From Azovibrio restrictus DSM 23866 (GTDB lineage: Bacteria > Pseudomonadota > Gammaproteobacteria > Burkholderiales > Rhodocyclaceae), in NCBI RefSeq assembly GCF_000429665.1, contig NZ_AUCH01000001.1, forward strand, positions 124,001 to 188,000: a stretch of DNA of 64,000 bases, read 5' to 3'. Numbering within the stretch: the stretch's first letter is position 1; each line of letters opens with the position of its first letter. Shown in pieces: positions 25,533 to 37,314 of this stretch. The position numbers and the translations under genes are program-made. A model generated the notes under the pieces. It was not told the origin of the DNA, ran no database searches, and worked only from the letters and a program-made list of their open reading frames with translations.

Positions 25533-26347
25533 GGAAGGCAGCAGGCCGGCCCCTGCTGTTCCTGGCGGGCTTCTTGGCATGCTTCCTGGCCCTGCTCCTG
25601 GGCACCGCCCCGGCCACCCTGGGGGAACGCCTGCTGCCCGCCCTGAGCCAGGGCCAGCTGGCCCTGGCGGCCACCCGGGGCAGTCTCTGGCGCGGCGAGG
25701 GCCTTTTGCTGCTGGGCCGGGAACAGGATTTCCGGCTTCTGGGCTGGCTACGCTGGCAGCTGGGCTGGGCGGACGGTCCCATGCTCGAGCTCAGGCTGGA
25801 CCAGGGGCAGCTGCAACTGACCCCGGCTCCGGGCGGGCTGGCCCTGAGCGGCCAGGACCTGCGCCTGCCCGCCGCCCTGCTGCCCTGGCTGCACGGAAAG
25901 CTGCCTAGAAGCGGCTGGCAGGGCTGGCTGGGACTGGAACAGTTCGAGGCCCGAAACCTGGGTCAGGGCTGGGCAGGAAAGCTGGCGGTGAGCTGGCATG
26001 GGGCCGGGCACACCAGCCTGGCGCCGGCCGCCCTGGGCGACTACCGGCTGACCGGAGTATGGGGCGAAACGGGTCAGGGGGAATTCCAGCTCCACACCCT
26101 GGCAGGCCCCCTGCAGCTGGAAGGCCGGCTCCAGGGGCAGCCCGGAGGCCGCTACCGGCTCGAGGGCCAGGCCTGGCACCCGGGGCGCCTGGCCCCGGCC
26201 CTGGAAACCTGGCTGGCGCAGCTGGGGCGCAGGGACCCGCAACAACCGGGCCGCCATCTGCTGCAACTGGAGTGGGGAGGGAAAACGGGAGGAGGAAAAG
26301 CCGGGGGAAGGCCTGCAGGAACAGGCAAGGCGGCCCAGGAAAACTGA
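25529..26347 (+). CDS. gspN: Type II secretion protein GspN
   Basis: A 272-residue protein of the GspN family, anchored by one N-terminal membrane helix (about 7-27) with a large periplasmic part. GspN is present in only some T2SS operons and its exact role is unclear. The visible features are LSQGQLALAATRGSLWRGEG and repeated LQLEGRLQGQ-type stretches. It overlaps gspM by 4 bp and ends 13 bp before the convergent phaR gene, with no clear terminator between. The C-terminal 30 residues are rich in Gly and Lys and look disordered. Confidence 0.8.
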   Translation: MRKAAGRPLLFLAGFLACFLALLLGTAPATLGERLLPALSQGQLALAATRGSLWRGEGLLLLGREQDFRLLGWLRWQLGWADGPMLELRLDQGQLQLTPAPGGLALSGQDLRLPAALLPWLHGKLPRSGWQGWLGLEQFEARNLGQGWAGKLAVSWHGAGHTSLAPAALGDYRLTGVWGETGQGEFQLHTLAGPLQLEGRLQGQPGGRYRLEGQAWHPGRLAPALETWLAQLGRRDPQQPGRHLLQLEWGGKTGGGKAGGRPAGTGKAAQEN

Positions 26348-26359
26348 GCCGGACCAGCC

Positions 26360-26908
26360 TTACTGCTTGTCGTCCCCGGCCGGACCGTAGGGAACGCCGG
26401 TGAACATGTTGCGGGTCTGGCTCTGGATCTGGTCCTGCATCTGCTGGAACATCTTCTTGCTCTGGTCCATGTAGGCGGACATCATGCTCTGCATGGCCGG
26501 CTGCTGGAAGTTCAGGAACTGGGCCCAGAAATCGGTCTGCATCTGGGGGTTCTCCCCATACATGGAACGGGGCTGGTCCTGGAGCTTCTGCTGGAACTCC
26601 ACGAAGATCTTGATGTTGTTTTCCAGGTACTTGCCCAGCATGCCCTGCATGGCGTTGCCGTAGAAGCGGATCATCTGGCCCAGGAGCTCGGTGGAGAAGA
26701 TGGGCACGCCGCCGGTTTCCTCTTCCAGGATGATCTGCAACAGGATGCTGCGGGTCAGGTCGTCACCGCTCTTGGCATCCACCACCTTGAAATTCTCGAA
26801 CTTCAGCACCAGTTCCTTGACGTCGCCCAGAGTGATGTAGGCACTGGTCTTGGTGTCGTAGAGACGGCGGTTGGGATATTTCTTGATCAGCCGGACCTGC
26901 TCAGTCAT
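26360..26908 (-). CDS. phaR: Polyhydroxyalkanoate synthesis repressor PhaR
   Basis: A 182-residue regulator that senses PHA granules: it represses phasin-type genes until polymer binds it. The N-terminal PHA/PHB accumulation regulator DNA-binding domain has RLIKKYPNRRLYDTKTSAYI and GDVKELVL. The C-terminal domain (about 65-150) binds polymer and shows LLQIILEEE and FYGNAMQGMLGKYLENN, followed by a Gln/Met-rich tail. It lies at the end of the PHA locus on the same strand as phaC-phaB1-phaB2 but is separated from them by a sensor pair. Confidence 0.93.
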   Translation of the reverse strand: MTEQVRLIKKYPNRRLYDTKTSAYITLGDVKELVLKFENFKVVDAKSGDDLTRSILLQIILEEETGGVPIFSTELLGQMIRFYGNAMQGMLGKYLENNIKIFVEFQQKLQDQPRSMYGENPQMQTDFWAQFLNFQQPAMQSMMSAYMDQSKKMFQQMQDQIQSQTRNMFTGVPYGPAGDDKQ

Positions 26909-26999
26909 GTGGTTTTCCCCGAGGGCTGTTTATGTGCGGTGCAGCATTATAAATGAAAAAGCCTGCCCCGCTCTCCCCGGCGCCGAAGCCCAGGCCGGC

Positions 27000-29933
<2,934 letters not shown>

Positions 29934-29937
29934 GGGC

Positions 29938-30762
29938 CTATTCCTGCAGATAACGTTCCAGATGCAGTTCTTCCATCACCTGGTAGTCCTCCAGCCGGGC
30001 GGCCACTGCCTCCTGCATGGGAATCCGGGCCAGCAGGGCCCGGCCGCCGGGATCGGCGGACATGGCGATGAAAGCCTGCCGGACCTGCTCGCGCACCTCT
30101 GCCGGCACCCGCCGGTGCACGGCCACGGGATGGGAAGCCACATCGCTGGTGCGATACAGCACCCGCAGGGCATTGCGCACCTGGGGCTCCTGCTCGGACA
30201 ACGCCTTCTGCACGGAGCCCCCGGCGTCGGCCAGACCATTGACCACATGCAGGAACACGGAACTGTGGGTCTTGGCAATCACCGGCCGCAGGCGCAAGCC
30301 GAACTTGCGCTCCAGCTCGGCCCGCAGCAGCAGGCTGGCCCCCATGGCCGAGAGGGCGGGCACGGCCAGGGTCTTGCCCTGCAGTTCCTCCACCTTCTCG
30401 ACCGGGCTGTCCTGGCGCACCACCAGGATGCCGTGCAGAGGCCGCTCATCCCGAACCAGGGGCAGGTAACCGGGAGACCTGGCCGCATCCAGCATCAAGT
30501 AGGGATTGATATAGACAAAATCGTAACGGCCCCGGCGTATATCCTGGTCGTAGTCATTGACCGACAGGGAAGTCACCAGCTCGAAGCGCAGGCCGGTACG
30601 CTGCTGCAGCTCGGCCAGCACCGGCTGCCAGATGCCGAACAGGACCCGGCGCTCGAACTGGGGCGCCACCGAAAAGCTGTACACGGGCCCGGCCCAGGCC
30701 TGCCCCAGCAGGGCCAGCCCCCCCAGCAACCCCAACAGCAGATGCCTGATCTTGATCTTCAT
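29938..30762 (-). CDS. PhnD-like phosphate/phosphonate-type periplasmic binding protein
   Basis: A 274-residue periplasmic binding protein of the PhnD type. An ordinary Sec signal peptide (1-24, ending QAWAGP) precedes YSFSVAPQFERRVLFGIWQPVL, then the lobe motifs YDFVYINPYLML, LAVPALSAMGASLLL and VVNGLADAGGSVQKAL. It has no transporter genes near it, and its stop is 4 bp from the hybrid kinase ATG, so it is likely a sensor subunit. The start at 30762 has a strong Shine-Dalgarno (GGAGGGT). It is a second PhnD-like sensor in the window, clearly divergent from the one at 1932. Confidence 0.85.
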   Translation of the reverse strand: MKIKIRHLLLGLLGGLALLGQAWAGPVYSFSVAPQFERRVLFGIWQPVLAELQQRTGLRFELVTSLSVNDYDQDIRRGRYDFVYINPYLMLDAARSPGYLPLVRDERPLHGILVVRQDSPVEKVEELQGKTLAVPALSAMGASLLLRAELERKFGLRLRPVIAKTHSSVFLHVVNGLADAGGSVQKALSEQEPQVRNALRVLYRTSDVASHPVAVHRRVPAEVREQVRQAFIAMSADPGGRALLARIPMQEAVAARLEDYQVMEELHLERYLQE

Positions 30763-30864
30763 ACCCTCCTCCTCTTCTTGCTTTCAGGAGACATTCTGCG
30801 CCGCTCCGGCAAAGGCAGCCAGCCGGAAGCTCAATACCGGGGACCGGAAATCCCCCGCCAGAAT

Positions 30865-30890
30865 GGAAAAAGCCCGGAAACCCGGGCTTC
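30865..30890 (-). terminator. Rho-independent terminator after phaB2
   Basis: On the minus strand AAGCCCGGG and CCGGGCTTTTT form a strong hairpin with a TTT loop and a T-tract. It lies 27 bp past the phaB2 stop and separates the phaC-phaB1-phaB2 operon from the PhnD-like/kinase pair. Confidence 0.85.
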
Positions 30891-30916
30891 TGGCGCATCC
30901 GTGCGTCTGGCAGCGA

Positions 30917-31660
30917 TTACTGGTAGTACAGGCCGCCGTTGATGTTCAGGGTGGCACCGGTGGTGAAACCAGACAGGTCGGAGGACAGGAAGGCGCAGGC
31001 GAAGCCGATTTCCTCGGGCTTGGCCAGACGCTTCATGGGCACGGAATCCACGATGGTCTGCAGGATTTCGGGCTTGATGGCCATGACCATCTTGGTGGCC
31101 ACGTAGCCGGGGGCGATGGCATTGACGGTCACGCCCTTGGCGGCCAGTTCCTGGGCCAGGGCCTTGGTGAAGCCGATGACGCCGGCCTTGGCGGCAGAGT
31201 AGTTGGTCTGGCCAGCCTGACCCTTGACGCCATTGACGGAGGAGATGTTGATGATGCGGCCCCAGCCACGCTCGGCCATCTTGGCGGAACACTGCTTGGT
31301 GACGTTGAACAGGCTGGTCAGGTTGGTGGCGATGACGGCATCCCACTGATCCTTTTCCATCTTGGCGAACATCTTGTCGCGGGTGATGCCGGCATTGTTC
31401 ACCAGGATGTCGATCTGGCCGGCCTTGGCTTCGGCCTCGGCCACCATGGCCTGGACGGAAGCGATGTCGGAGACGTCGCCAGCGACGGGGATGAAGTCCT
31501 TGAAGCCGGCGGCTTCCATTTCCTTCACCCACTCATCCTTGTTGTCGAATTGGGGATGGTAGGCGGCAACCACCTTGTGACCGGCCTTGGCCAGTTCCTG
31601 ACAGATGGCGGTACCGAGACCACCCATGGCACCAGTTACGAGAGCAACGCGTTGGGTCAT
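30917..31660 (-). CDS. phaB: Acetoacetyl-CoA reductase PhaB, second copy
   Basis: A 247-residue NADPH-dependent short-chain dehydrogenase that reduces acetoacetyl-CoA to (R)-3-hydroxybutyryl-CoA for polymer synthesis. The nucleotide-binding motif is TGAMGGLG, the NNAGITRD stretch follows, and the catalytic Ser-Tyr-Lys lie in ISSVNG and YSAAKAG. The C-terminal GATLNINGG is typical of PhaB. It is the third gene of the phaC-phaB1-phaB2 run and a paralogue of the gene just upstream. The Shine-Dalgarno is GGGAAGGA. The start at 31660 is set by homology. Confidence 0.93.
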   Translation of the reverse strand: MTQRVALVTGAMGGLGTAICQELAKAGHKVVAAYHPQFDNKDEWVKEMEAAGFKDFIPVAGDVSDIASVQAMVAEAEAKAGQIDILVNNAGITRDKMFAKMEKDQWDAVIATNLTSLFNVTKQCSAKMAERGWGRIINISSVNGVKGQAGQTNYSAAKAGVIGFTKALAQELAAKGVTVNAIAPGYVATKMVMAIKPEILQTIVDSVPMKRLAKPEEIGFACAFLSSDLSGFTTGATLNINGGLYYQ

Positions 31661-31728
31661 AGAGTTTCCTTCCCTTTGTTGATGATGTTGTTGAAGCGAC
31701 AAATTAACAGAGAAAGCACCGTTCCGGT

Positions 31729-32469
31729 TCAGAACATGTGCTGGCCTCCGTTGATGGAGATGTTGGCGCCAGTGACGAAAGCCGCCTCGTCGGAGGCCAG
31801 ATAGGCCACCAGGCCGGCGATTTCCTCGGGCTTGCCCAGACGCCCGACGGGGATCTGGGGCAGGATCTTGGAATCCAGGATTTCCTGGGGAATGGCGGTC
31901 ACCATGCGGGTGCCGATGTACCCCGGGGAAATGGTGTTGACGGTCACCCCGCCCTTGGCCACTTCCAGGGCCAGGGCCTTGGTGAAGCCGTGCATCCCGG
32001 CCTTGGCGGCGGAATAGTTGGTCTGGCCGAAGGCGCCTTTCTGGCCGTTCACCGAAGAGACATTGACCACCCGGCCCCAGCCCCTCTCCAGCATGCCCTC
32101 CATGACCTGCTTGGTCATGTTGAAGACGGAATCCAGGTTGGTATGCATGACCGCGTCCCAGTCGGCCTTGGTCATTTTCCTGAAGGTCATGTCCCGGGTG
32201 ATGCCGGCGTTGTTGACCAGCACATCCACCGGCCCCACTTCCTTGCAGACCAGCTCGACACAGGCCTTGCAGGCATCGAAATCGGTCACGTCGCAGGGAT
32301 AGGCCTTGAAGCCGTAGCCCATGTTGTTCATGCGGGCCAGCCATTCCCCGGCCTTGGTGTTGTCCGGCGAATGGGTGGTGACCACCCGATAGCCCAGGCC
32401 CGCCAGCTTGATGCAGATGGCCTCGCCCAGGCCACCCATGCCGCCAGTCACCAATGCAATCCTGCTCAT
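31729..32469 (-). CDS. phaB: Acetoacetyl-CoA reductase PhaB, first copy
   Basis: A 246-residue short-chain dehydrogenase of the PhaB family. It has TGGMGGLG, LVNNAGITRD, VSSVNG and YSAAKAG, so all catalytic residues are in place. Compared with the second copy, the region that selects cofactor (around 36-44, THSPDNTKA versus YHPQFDNKD) and the loop before the C-terminus differ, so the two may prefer different cofactors or chain lengths; this is inference. It lies 66 bp after phaC, with Shine-Dalgarno AAGGAGAGAG. Confidence 0.93.
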   Translation of the reverse strand: MSRIALVTGGMGGLGEAICIKLAGLGYRVVTTHSPDNTKAGEWLARMNNMGYGFKAYPCDVTDFDACKACVELVCKEVGPVDVLVNNAGITRDMTFRKMTKADWDAVMHTNLDSVFNMTKQVMEGMLERGWGRVVNVSSVNGQKGAFGQTNYSAAKAGMHGFTKALALEVAKGGVTVNTISPGYIGTRMVTAIPQEILDSKILPQIPVGRLGKPEEIAGLVAYLASDEAAFVTGANISINGGQHMF

Positions 32470-32535
32470 CTTGTCTCTCTCCTTGGAATTATTGTTGCAC
32501 GCGGGGATTACATGCAGAAGAAAGGGTGGCGCCGA

Positions 32536-34281
32536 TCAGACGGCCCTTTCCTTCACATAGCGGCCCGGAGCAGCCTCGATGGGCTTGTACCTGGCGTTGC
32601 CCGGGTTCTTCGGTGCAGCCTTCTCGCCGGCCCCGTGGGCCTTGATCCAGGCGGCCCAGTCGGTCCACCAGCTGCCCTTCTGCTCCTGGGCAGCGCTCAG
32701 CCAGGACTCGGCATCGGCCTTCACGTCCTCATGGACCCAGTAGCTGCGCTTGTTCTTCGCGGCGGGATTGATGACCCCGGCGATATGGCCGGAAGCCCCC
32801 AGGACGAAGCGGATGGCACCGGACAGGAGCCGGGTGCTCTGGTAGGCCGAGTGCCAGGGGACGATGTGGTCCTCCCGGGTGGCAAGCAGGTACACCGGCA
32901 TGTCCAGCTTGCCCAGATCCACCTTGACGCCGCACATCTCTAGCTTGCCGGGAATGCGCAAGCTGTTGTCGTGGTAGAGGTTGCGCATGTACCAGCAGGC
33001 AAAGGGCCCGGGCAGACCGGTGGAATCGGAGTTCCAGTAGAGCAGATCGAAGGCCTGGGGTTTCTGGCCCTTCAGGTAGTTGTTGGTGACGTAGTTCCAG
33101 ATCAGGTCGTTGGGACGCAGGGCCGAGAAGGTGCTCTGCAGCTCCCGGGCCTGGAGCAGGCCACCCTTGCCGATGGCGGCCTCCCGGGCCGCCAGGGATT
33201 GTTCGTCGATGAACAGGCCGATTTCCCCGGTGTCGGAAAAATCCAGCAGGGTGGTGAGCAGGGTGAGCGACGCCGCCGGCTTCTCGCCCCGGCCGGCCAG
33301 CACCGCCAGGGCCGAGGCCAGCAGGGTGCCGCCGACGCAGAAACCCAGGGTGTTGATCTCCTTCTGGCGGCTGATCTCCTGGACCACCTGGATGGCGGCG
33401 ATGGGGCCCCGCTCCAGATAGTCGTTCCAGCCCAGATGCGCCTGCTCGGCCTTGGGATTGCGCCAGGACACCAGGAACACCGTATGGCCCTGCTCCACCA
33501 TGAAGCGGATCAGGGAGTTCTCCGGCTGCAGGTCCATGATGTAGAACTTGTTGATGCAGGGCGGCACCACCAGAAGGGGACGCTTGGCCACCTTGGCGGT
33601 AAGAGGCTTGTACTGGATCAGCTGGATCAGGTCATTCTCGAAGACCACGCAGCCTTCCGTGGTGGCGATGTTGCGGCCCACCTCGAAGACCGATTCGTCG
33701 GTCATGGAGATGCGCCCCTTTTCCAGGTCGGCGATCAGGTTGTTGATGCCGTCGGTGATGCTCTTACCCTTGGTTTCCACCGCCAGCTTGATGAATTCCG
33801 GGTTGGTGGCGGCAAAATTGGAGGGCGCCAGGGCATCCACGTACTGGCGCGCCGCGAAGCGCAGCTTCTCCTTGGAGCGCTCGTCATCCACCGGCAGCTT
33901 CTCCACCATCTCCTTCAGGTAGCGGGCATTGAGCAGATAGCTCTGGCGGATGTAATCGAAGATGGGGCTTTCGTTCCACTCCGGCGCCACGAAGCGTCGG
34001 TCGCCGGGCTCCGGCTCCACCTTGAACGGGGCGTCCTGGTCCTTGCCCTGGCTGCGGGCCAGCATGGCCTGCCAGAGCTGGGCCTGCTGGGCCATGAACT
34101 GCTTCTGCAGGGCCGTCAGCTCCTCGGCCTGGGGCGGAATCTGCACCGGCGGCGGGGTGATGCCGGTCTGGGGCATCTGTTGGAGAAAGGACACGAAGCC
34201 CTGGGCCATGGACTGGCCCGCCTGGAAAAACTGCTGGAACAACGGGTGGATGGCGTCGTCGCTTCCCTGCGCCTGAGACAT
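32536..34281 (-). CDS. phaC: Class I poly(3-hydroxyalkanoate) synthase PhaC
   Basis: A 581-residue polymerase that builds PHA from 3-hydroxyacyl-CoA at the granule surface. The N-terminal domain (about 1-190) is less conserved. The alpha/beta-hydrolase core has a lipase-like box GFCVGG with catalytic Cys315; the catalytic Asp lies in the VYLLATREDHIVPW region, and the catalytic His is in GHIAGVINP. The size fits class I (no PhaE or PhaR-type subunit needed). The AGGAG Shine-Dalgarno and the promoter just upstream make it the first gene of the operon. No phaA (thiolase) is in the window. Confidence 0.95.
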   Translation of the reverse strand: MSQAQGSDDAIHPLFQQFFQAGQSMAQGFVSFLQQMPQTGITPPPVQIPPQAEELTALQKQFMAQQAQLWQAMLARSQGKDQDAPFKVEPEPGDRRFVAPEWNESPIFDYIRQSYLLNARYLKEMVEKLPVDDERSKEKLRFAARQYVDALAPSNFAATNPEFIKLAVETKGKSITDGINNLIADLEKGRISMTDESVFEVGRNIATTEGCVVFENDLIQLIQYKPLTAKVAKRPLLVVPPCINKFYIMDLQPENSLIRFMVEQGHTVFLVSWRNPKAEQAHLGWNDYLERGPIAAIQVVQEISRQKEINTLGFCVGGTLLASALAVLAGRGEKPAASLTLLTTLLDFSDTGEIGLFIDEQSLAAREAAIGKGGLLQARELQSTFSALRPNDLIWNYVTNNYLKGQKPQAFDLLYWNSDSTGLPGPFACWYMRNLYHDNSLRIPGKLEMCGVKVDLGKLDMPVYLLATREDHIVPWHSAYQSTRLLSGAIRFVLGASGHIAGVINPAAKNKRSYWVHEDVKADAESWLSAAQEQKGSWWTDWAAWIKAHGAGEKAAPKNPGNARYKPIEAAPGRYVKERAV

Positions 34282-34325
34282 GAACAGCTCCTGTGGGCAA
34301 ATGGCATGAACTACAGAGCTTACCG

Positions 34326-34354
34326 ATTCTCCATGTCAGTCCAGCGACTGTCAA
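34326..34354 (-). promoter_or_regulatory. Sigma-70-type promoter of phaC
   Basis: On the minus strand TTGACA (34349-34354) and GAGAAT (34326-34331) are separated by exactly 17 bp. They lie 45-73 bp ahead of the phaC ATG. The -35 is a perfect consensus match. Confidence 0.65.
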
Positions 34355-34443
34355 TTGACGGGGCGCGCCGCCCAGAGGGCTGTGAGCGGGATAGCGCCAG
34401 CCCCGGCTCGCCTCGATTGCCCCGCCGGCGCGAATCTTCCACA

Positions 34444-34668
34444 ATGCCGGCCATGATCATCCACATCGTCCTGATCGGCTGGCTCTACGTGACCGTCCTG
34501 GTGGCCGCCACCGAAACCAGCCTGATTGCCGGAATCCTCACCTTCATCCTTTACGGCGGCATCCCCTGCTGCCTGATCCTCTATTTCGCCACCTCGAAAA
34601 CCCGGCGCCGCTACCGGGCCCACCGGGAGCGGCTCGCCGAACAGCAGGAACGCCGTCCGGAAGCCTGA
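34444..34668 (+). CDS. Small membrane protein, two helices, unknown function
   Basis: A 74-residue protein. It has two hydrophobic segments (about 4-24 and 30-50) joined by a short loop, then a highly basic and charged tail (SKTRRRYRAHRERLAEQQE), so it should insert with the tail in the cytoplasm. Similar small proteins of unknown function occur in betaproteobacteria. The alternative start at 34453 would remove three residues. It ends 9 bp before the convergent ZIP gene. No function can be assigned. Confidence 0.6.
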   Translation: MPAMIIHIVLIGWLYVTVLVAATETSLIAGILTFILYGGIPCCLILYFATSKTRRRYRAHRERLAEQQERRPEA

Positions 34669-34676
34669 ACCACCGG

Positions 34677-35549
34677 CTAATGCCGGTGGGGCGGCTGTTC
34701 CCGGGGCACCCAGGGAGGCTGGTTGCCCTCACTGTAGAAGCTGCCGTGTTCGTGGTCGTGCCCGTCCGCGGGCCCGTGATCATGGCCGAACAGATTCTGG
34801 GCCAGGAAGATGGTGGCCACCCCGAGGCCGATGAGCAGGACCTGCTGCAAGGTGGCACTCAGTTCCGTCCGCTTGTGCAGGCCGGGAATCAGGTCGGCCA
34901 CGGCCACGTAGATCATGCTCGCCGCGGCCACGGCCAGGATGTAGGGAATCCAGGATTGCAGGGCCGAGAGGGCCACATAGGCCAGCAGCCCCCCCACCAG
35001 GGTGGAGCAGCTGGAGAGCAGGTTGAACACCAGGGCCTTCTTCTTGCTGTAGCCCGAGTGGAGCAGCACCATGTAATCCCCCAGCTCCTGGGGAATCTCG
35101 TGGGCGATGATGGCCAGGGCGGTGACGATGCCCAGCTGGGTATCCTGCATGAAGGCCGCGGCGATCAGGATGCCATCCACGAAATTGTGGAAGGTGTCGC
35201 CCACCAGGATCAGCAGGCCGGAACGTCCATGATCATGGGTGGGCGGACGGGCATCGTGGGCCTCGCAGTGGTCGTGGTGGCAATGGCGCCAGAGCACCAG
35301 CTTTTCGAGCACGAAGAAGCCCAGGATGCCGGCCAGGATGGTGGCCGCCACCCGGGTCGGGTCGCCCCCATCGCTGAAGGCGTGGGGAATCACTTCCAGG
35401 AAGGCCGCCCCCAGGAGGGCGCCGATGGCGTAGGAGACCAGCAGCGACAGCCGCCCGGTCCCGAGCAGGTTGCCCAGCAGGGCTGCAGCCAGCACGCTCA
35501 CGGCACCGCCGGCCACACTGCTGAAGAGAATCCAGTTGAGGGGGCTCAC
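34677..35549 (-). CDS. ZIP-family divalent metal transporter
   Basis: A 290-residue inner-membrane protein of the ZIP family, importing zinc or related divalent ions. About eight membrane segments are visible. A histidine-rich cytoplasmic loop (CHHDHCEAHDARPPTHDHG) binds metal, and helices IV and V carry HNFVDGILIAAAF and HEIPQELGDYMVLL, the usual metal-site motifs. The C-terminus is again His-rich (NLFGHDHGPADGHDHEHG). The start is a GTG at 35549. No metal-responsive regulator gene or clear Zur site is seen nearby. Confidence 0.9.
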   Translation of the reverse strand: MSPLNWILFSSVAGGAVSVLAAALLGNLLGTGRLSLLVSYAIGALLGAAFLEVIPHAFSDGGDPTRVAATILAGILGFFVLEKLVLWRHCHHDHCEAHDARPPTHDHGRSGLLILVGDTFHNFVDGILIAAAFMQDTQLGIVTALAIIAHEIPQELGDYMVLLHSGYSKKKALVFNLLSSCSTLVGGLLAYVALSALQSWIPYILAVAAASMIYVAVADLIPGLHKRTELSATLQQVLLIGLGVATIFLAQNLFGHDHGPADGHDHEHGSFYSEGNQPPWVPREQPPHRH

Positions 35550-35580
35550 TGAGCATCACACCTGAAAAAAGGGGAGTGGA

Positions 35581-36327
35581 TTATACGCTCTCCGGCGGCG
35601 CTTCCAGCCAGATCAGGCTAGCCATGCGGCCGGTACGCCCGTCCCGGCGGTAGGAAAAGAAGCGCGCCGCCTCCCCATGGGTGCAATAGCCGCCCCCGTG
35701 GATGGAGGTGAGCCCGCAAGCCTTCAAGCGCAGGCGGGCAAGCCCGTAGAGATCGGCCAGATGCCGGCCTGGCACACCGGGGACGAAGCAGGCGGCGGCG
35801 GCCGGGTCCCGGGCGGTGAAGGCCTGGCGCACCTCCTCCCCCACCTCGAAGGCCCCGGGGCCGATGGCCGGCCCCAGCCAGGCCATGAGCACAGCCGGCG
35901 GCAAGCCCATGGCCGCCACCGTGTTTTCCAGCACTCCCTCCAGGAGACCGCGCCAGCCCGCGTGGGCGGCCGCCACCACCCGGGCCTCCCGGTCGCAGAA
36001 CAGCACCGGCAGGCAGTCGGCGGTCATCACCGCGCAGACCCGCCCCGGCTGACGGGAAAAGGCAGCATCGGCGCGCCGTTCCCGGGTGCCCTCCTCGTCC
36101 AGGTCCAGCACCCGGGTGCCGTGCACCTGTTCCAGCCAGCACGGCTGGGCCGGCAGACTGGCCGCCACCCGGGCCCGGTTGCCGGCCACGGCCTCAGGCG
36201 CATCCCCCACGTGCAGGCCCAGATTGAGGCTCTCATAGGGCGGCAGGCTGATGCCGCCCAGGCGGGTGGTCTGCAGGCTGCGCACCCGAGCCGGGGCGGG
36301 CCAGTCGGGAATGATGAATTCAGGCAT
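35581..36327 (-). CDS. pgeF: Purine nucleoside phosphorylase PgeF (YfiH, DUF152/laccase-domain)
   Basis: A 248-residue protein of the YfiH/PgeF family. Members act as zinc-dependent purine nucleoside phosphorylases or deaminases, and in some species edit peptidoglycan precursors. The metal-binding motif is AAHAGWRGLLEGV, with a further Cys in VMTADCLPVLFCDREA. The C-terminal end has GGGYCTHGEAARFFSYRRDGRTGRMA. It overlaps the rluD 3' end by 8 bp, and the rluD-pgeF order is conserved in many proteobacteria. Confidence 0.92.
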   Translation of the reverse strand: MPEFIIPDWPAPARVRSLQTTRLGGISLPPYESLNLGLHVGDAPEAVAGNRARVAASLPAQPCWLEQVHGTRVLDLDEEGTRERRADAAFSRQPGRVCAVMTADCLPVLFCDREARVVAAAHAGWRGLLEGVLENTVAAMGLPPAVLMAWLGPAIGPGAFEVGEEVRQAFTARDPAAAACFVPGVPGRHLADLYGLARLRLKACGLTSIHGGGYCTHGEAARFFSYRRDGRTGRMASLIWLEAPPESV

Positions 36328-37267
36328 GCTCCAGGGCCTCCAGCAGCTGCCGCATGTCTTCGGGCAGCGGCGCCTCCCAGCTCATGGGAGCACCGCTGAG
36401 GGGATGCAGCAGGCCCAGCCGCGCCGCATGCAGGGCCTGACGGGCAAAGGGCGGCAGCCCGGCAGGGCTGCGGCCATAAACCGGGTCCCCGAGCAGGGCA
36501 TGACCCAGGTGCGCCATATGCACCCGGATCTGGTGGGTGCGCCCGGTTTCCAGACGGCAGGCCAGCAGGGTCGCCCCGGCGAACTGCTGCAGCACCCGGT
36601 AGTGGGTGAGCGCCGGCTTGCCCCCGGGCACCACGGCCATCTTGATGCGCTGGCTGGGATGCCGGCCGATGGGCGCATCGACACTGCCATCCCGCTCCAC
36701 CCGACCCAGGGCCACGGCCAGGTACTCCCGCTTCACCGTGCGCGCCTGGAGCTGGCGCACCAGATCGGTCTGGGCTTCCAGACTGCGGGCCACCACCAGC
36801 AGGCCGCTGGTATCTTTGTCCAGGCGATGCACGATCCCGGCCCGGGGCACGCCCGCCAGAGCCGGATCATGGTGCAGTAGGGCATTCATCAAGGTGCCGC
36901 TCCAGTTGCCGCTGCCCGGATGCACCACCATGCCCGCCGGCTTGTCGAGCACCAGCAGCGCCTCGTCCTGGTAGACGATATTCAGGGGAATATCCTCTGG
37001 CACCTGGGCCAGGGTTTCCTGGTCGGGGACTGCCAGCAGGGCCAGGGATTCGCCGCCCCGGACCTTGCGCTTGGGCTCCCGCTCCACCTCCCCGTCCAGC
37101 CACAGCTGCCCGGCCCTGATCCAGGATTGCAGGCGGTTGCGGGAATACTGAGGCAGCAGCAGGGCCAGGACCTGATCCAGGCGCCGTCCGGCCTCGCTCT
37201 CGGGAACCCACAGAACCTCTTCCGGGCTTGGGCTATAATCTTCGGGATTTTCTTCTGGACTGTTCAT
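36320..37267 (-). CDS. rluD: 23S rRNA pseudouridine synthase RluD
   Basis: A 315-residue enzyme that makes pseudouridines in helix 69 of 23S rRNA (U1911, U1915, U1917 in E. coli numbering). The N-terminal S4 domain (about 24-76) binds RNA. The catalytic domain carries HRLDKDTSGL with the active Asp150, and VRLHLGHARIGVHMAHLGH-like downstream motifs are seen as HQIRVHMAHLGHALLGDPVYG. The start at 37267 is chosen by homology; a longer frame to 37342 has no match. It is divergent from bamD, with only a short intergenic space that must hold both promoters. Confidence 0.93.
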   Translation of the reverse strand: MNSPEENPEDYSPSPEEVLWVPESEAGRRLDQVLALLLPQYSRNRLQSWIRAGQLWLDGEVEREPKRKVRGGESLALLAVPDQETLAQVPEDIPLNIVYQDEALLVLDKPAGMVVHPGSGNWSGTLMNALLHHDPALAGVPRAGIVHRLDKDTSGLLVVARSLEAQTDLVRQLQARTVKREYLAVALGRVERDGSVDAPIGRHPSQRIKMAVVPGGKPALTHYRVLQQFAGATLLACRLETGRTHQIRVHMAHLGHALLGDPVYGRSPAGLPPFARQALHAARLGLLHPLSGAPMSWEAPLPEDMRQLLEALEHA

Positions 37268-37314
37268 ATATGCGAAGTGTACCCGGGGTTGAGGCAAAGC
37301 AGGTGGCCCATCAG

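Noticed and set aside
34350..34359. GTCAATTGAC palindrome considered as an operator
   Set aside because: It is explained by the perfect -35 TTGACA of phaC, which falls inside it; ten symmetric bases alone are weak evidence.
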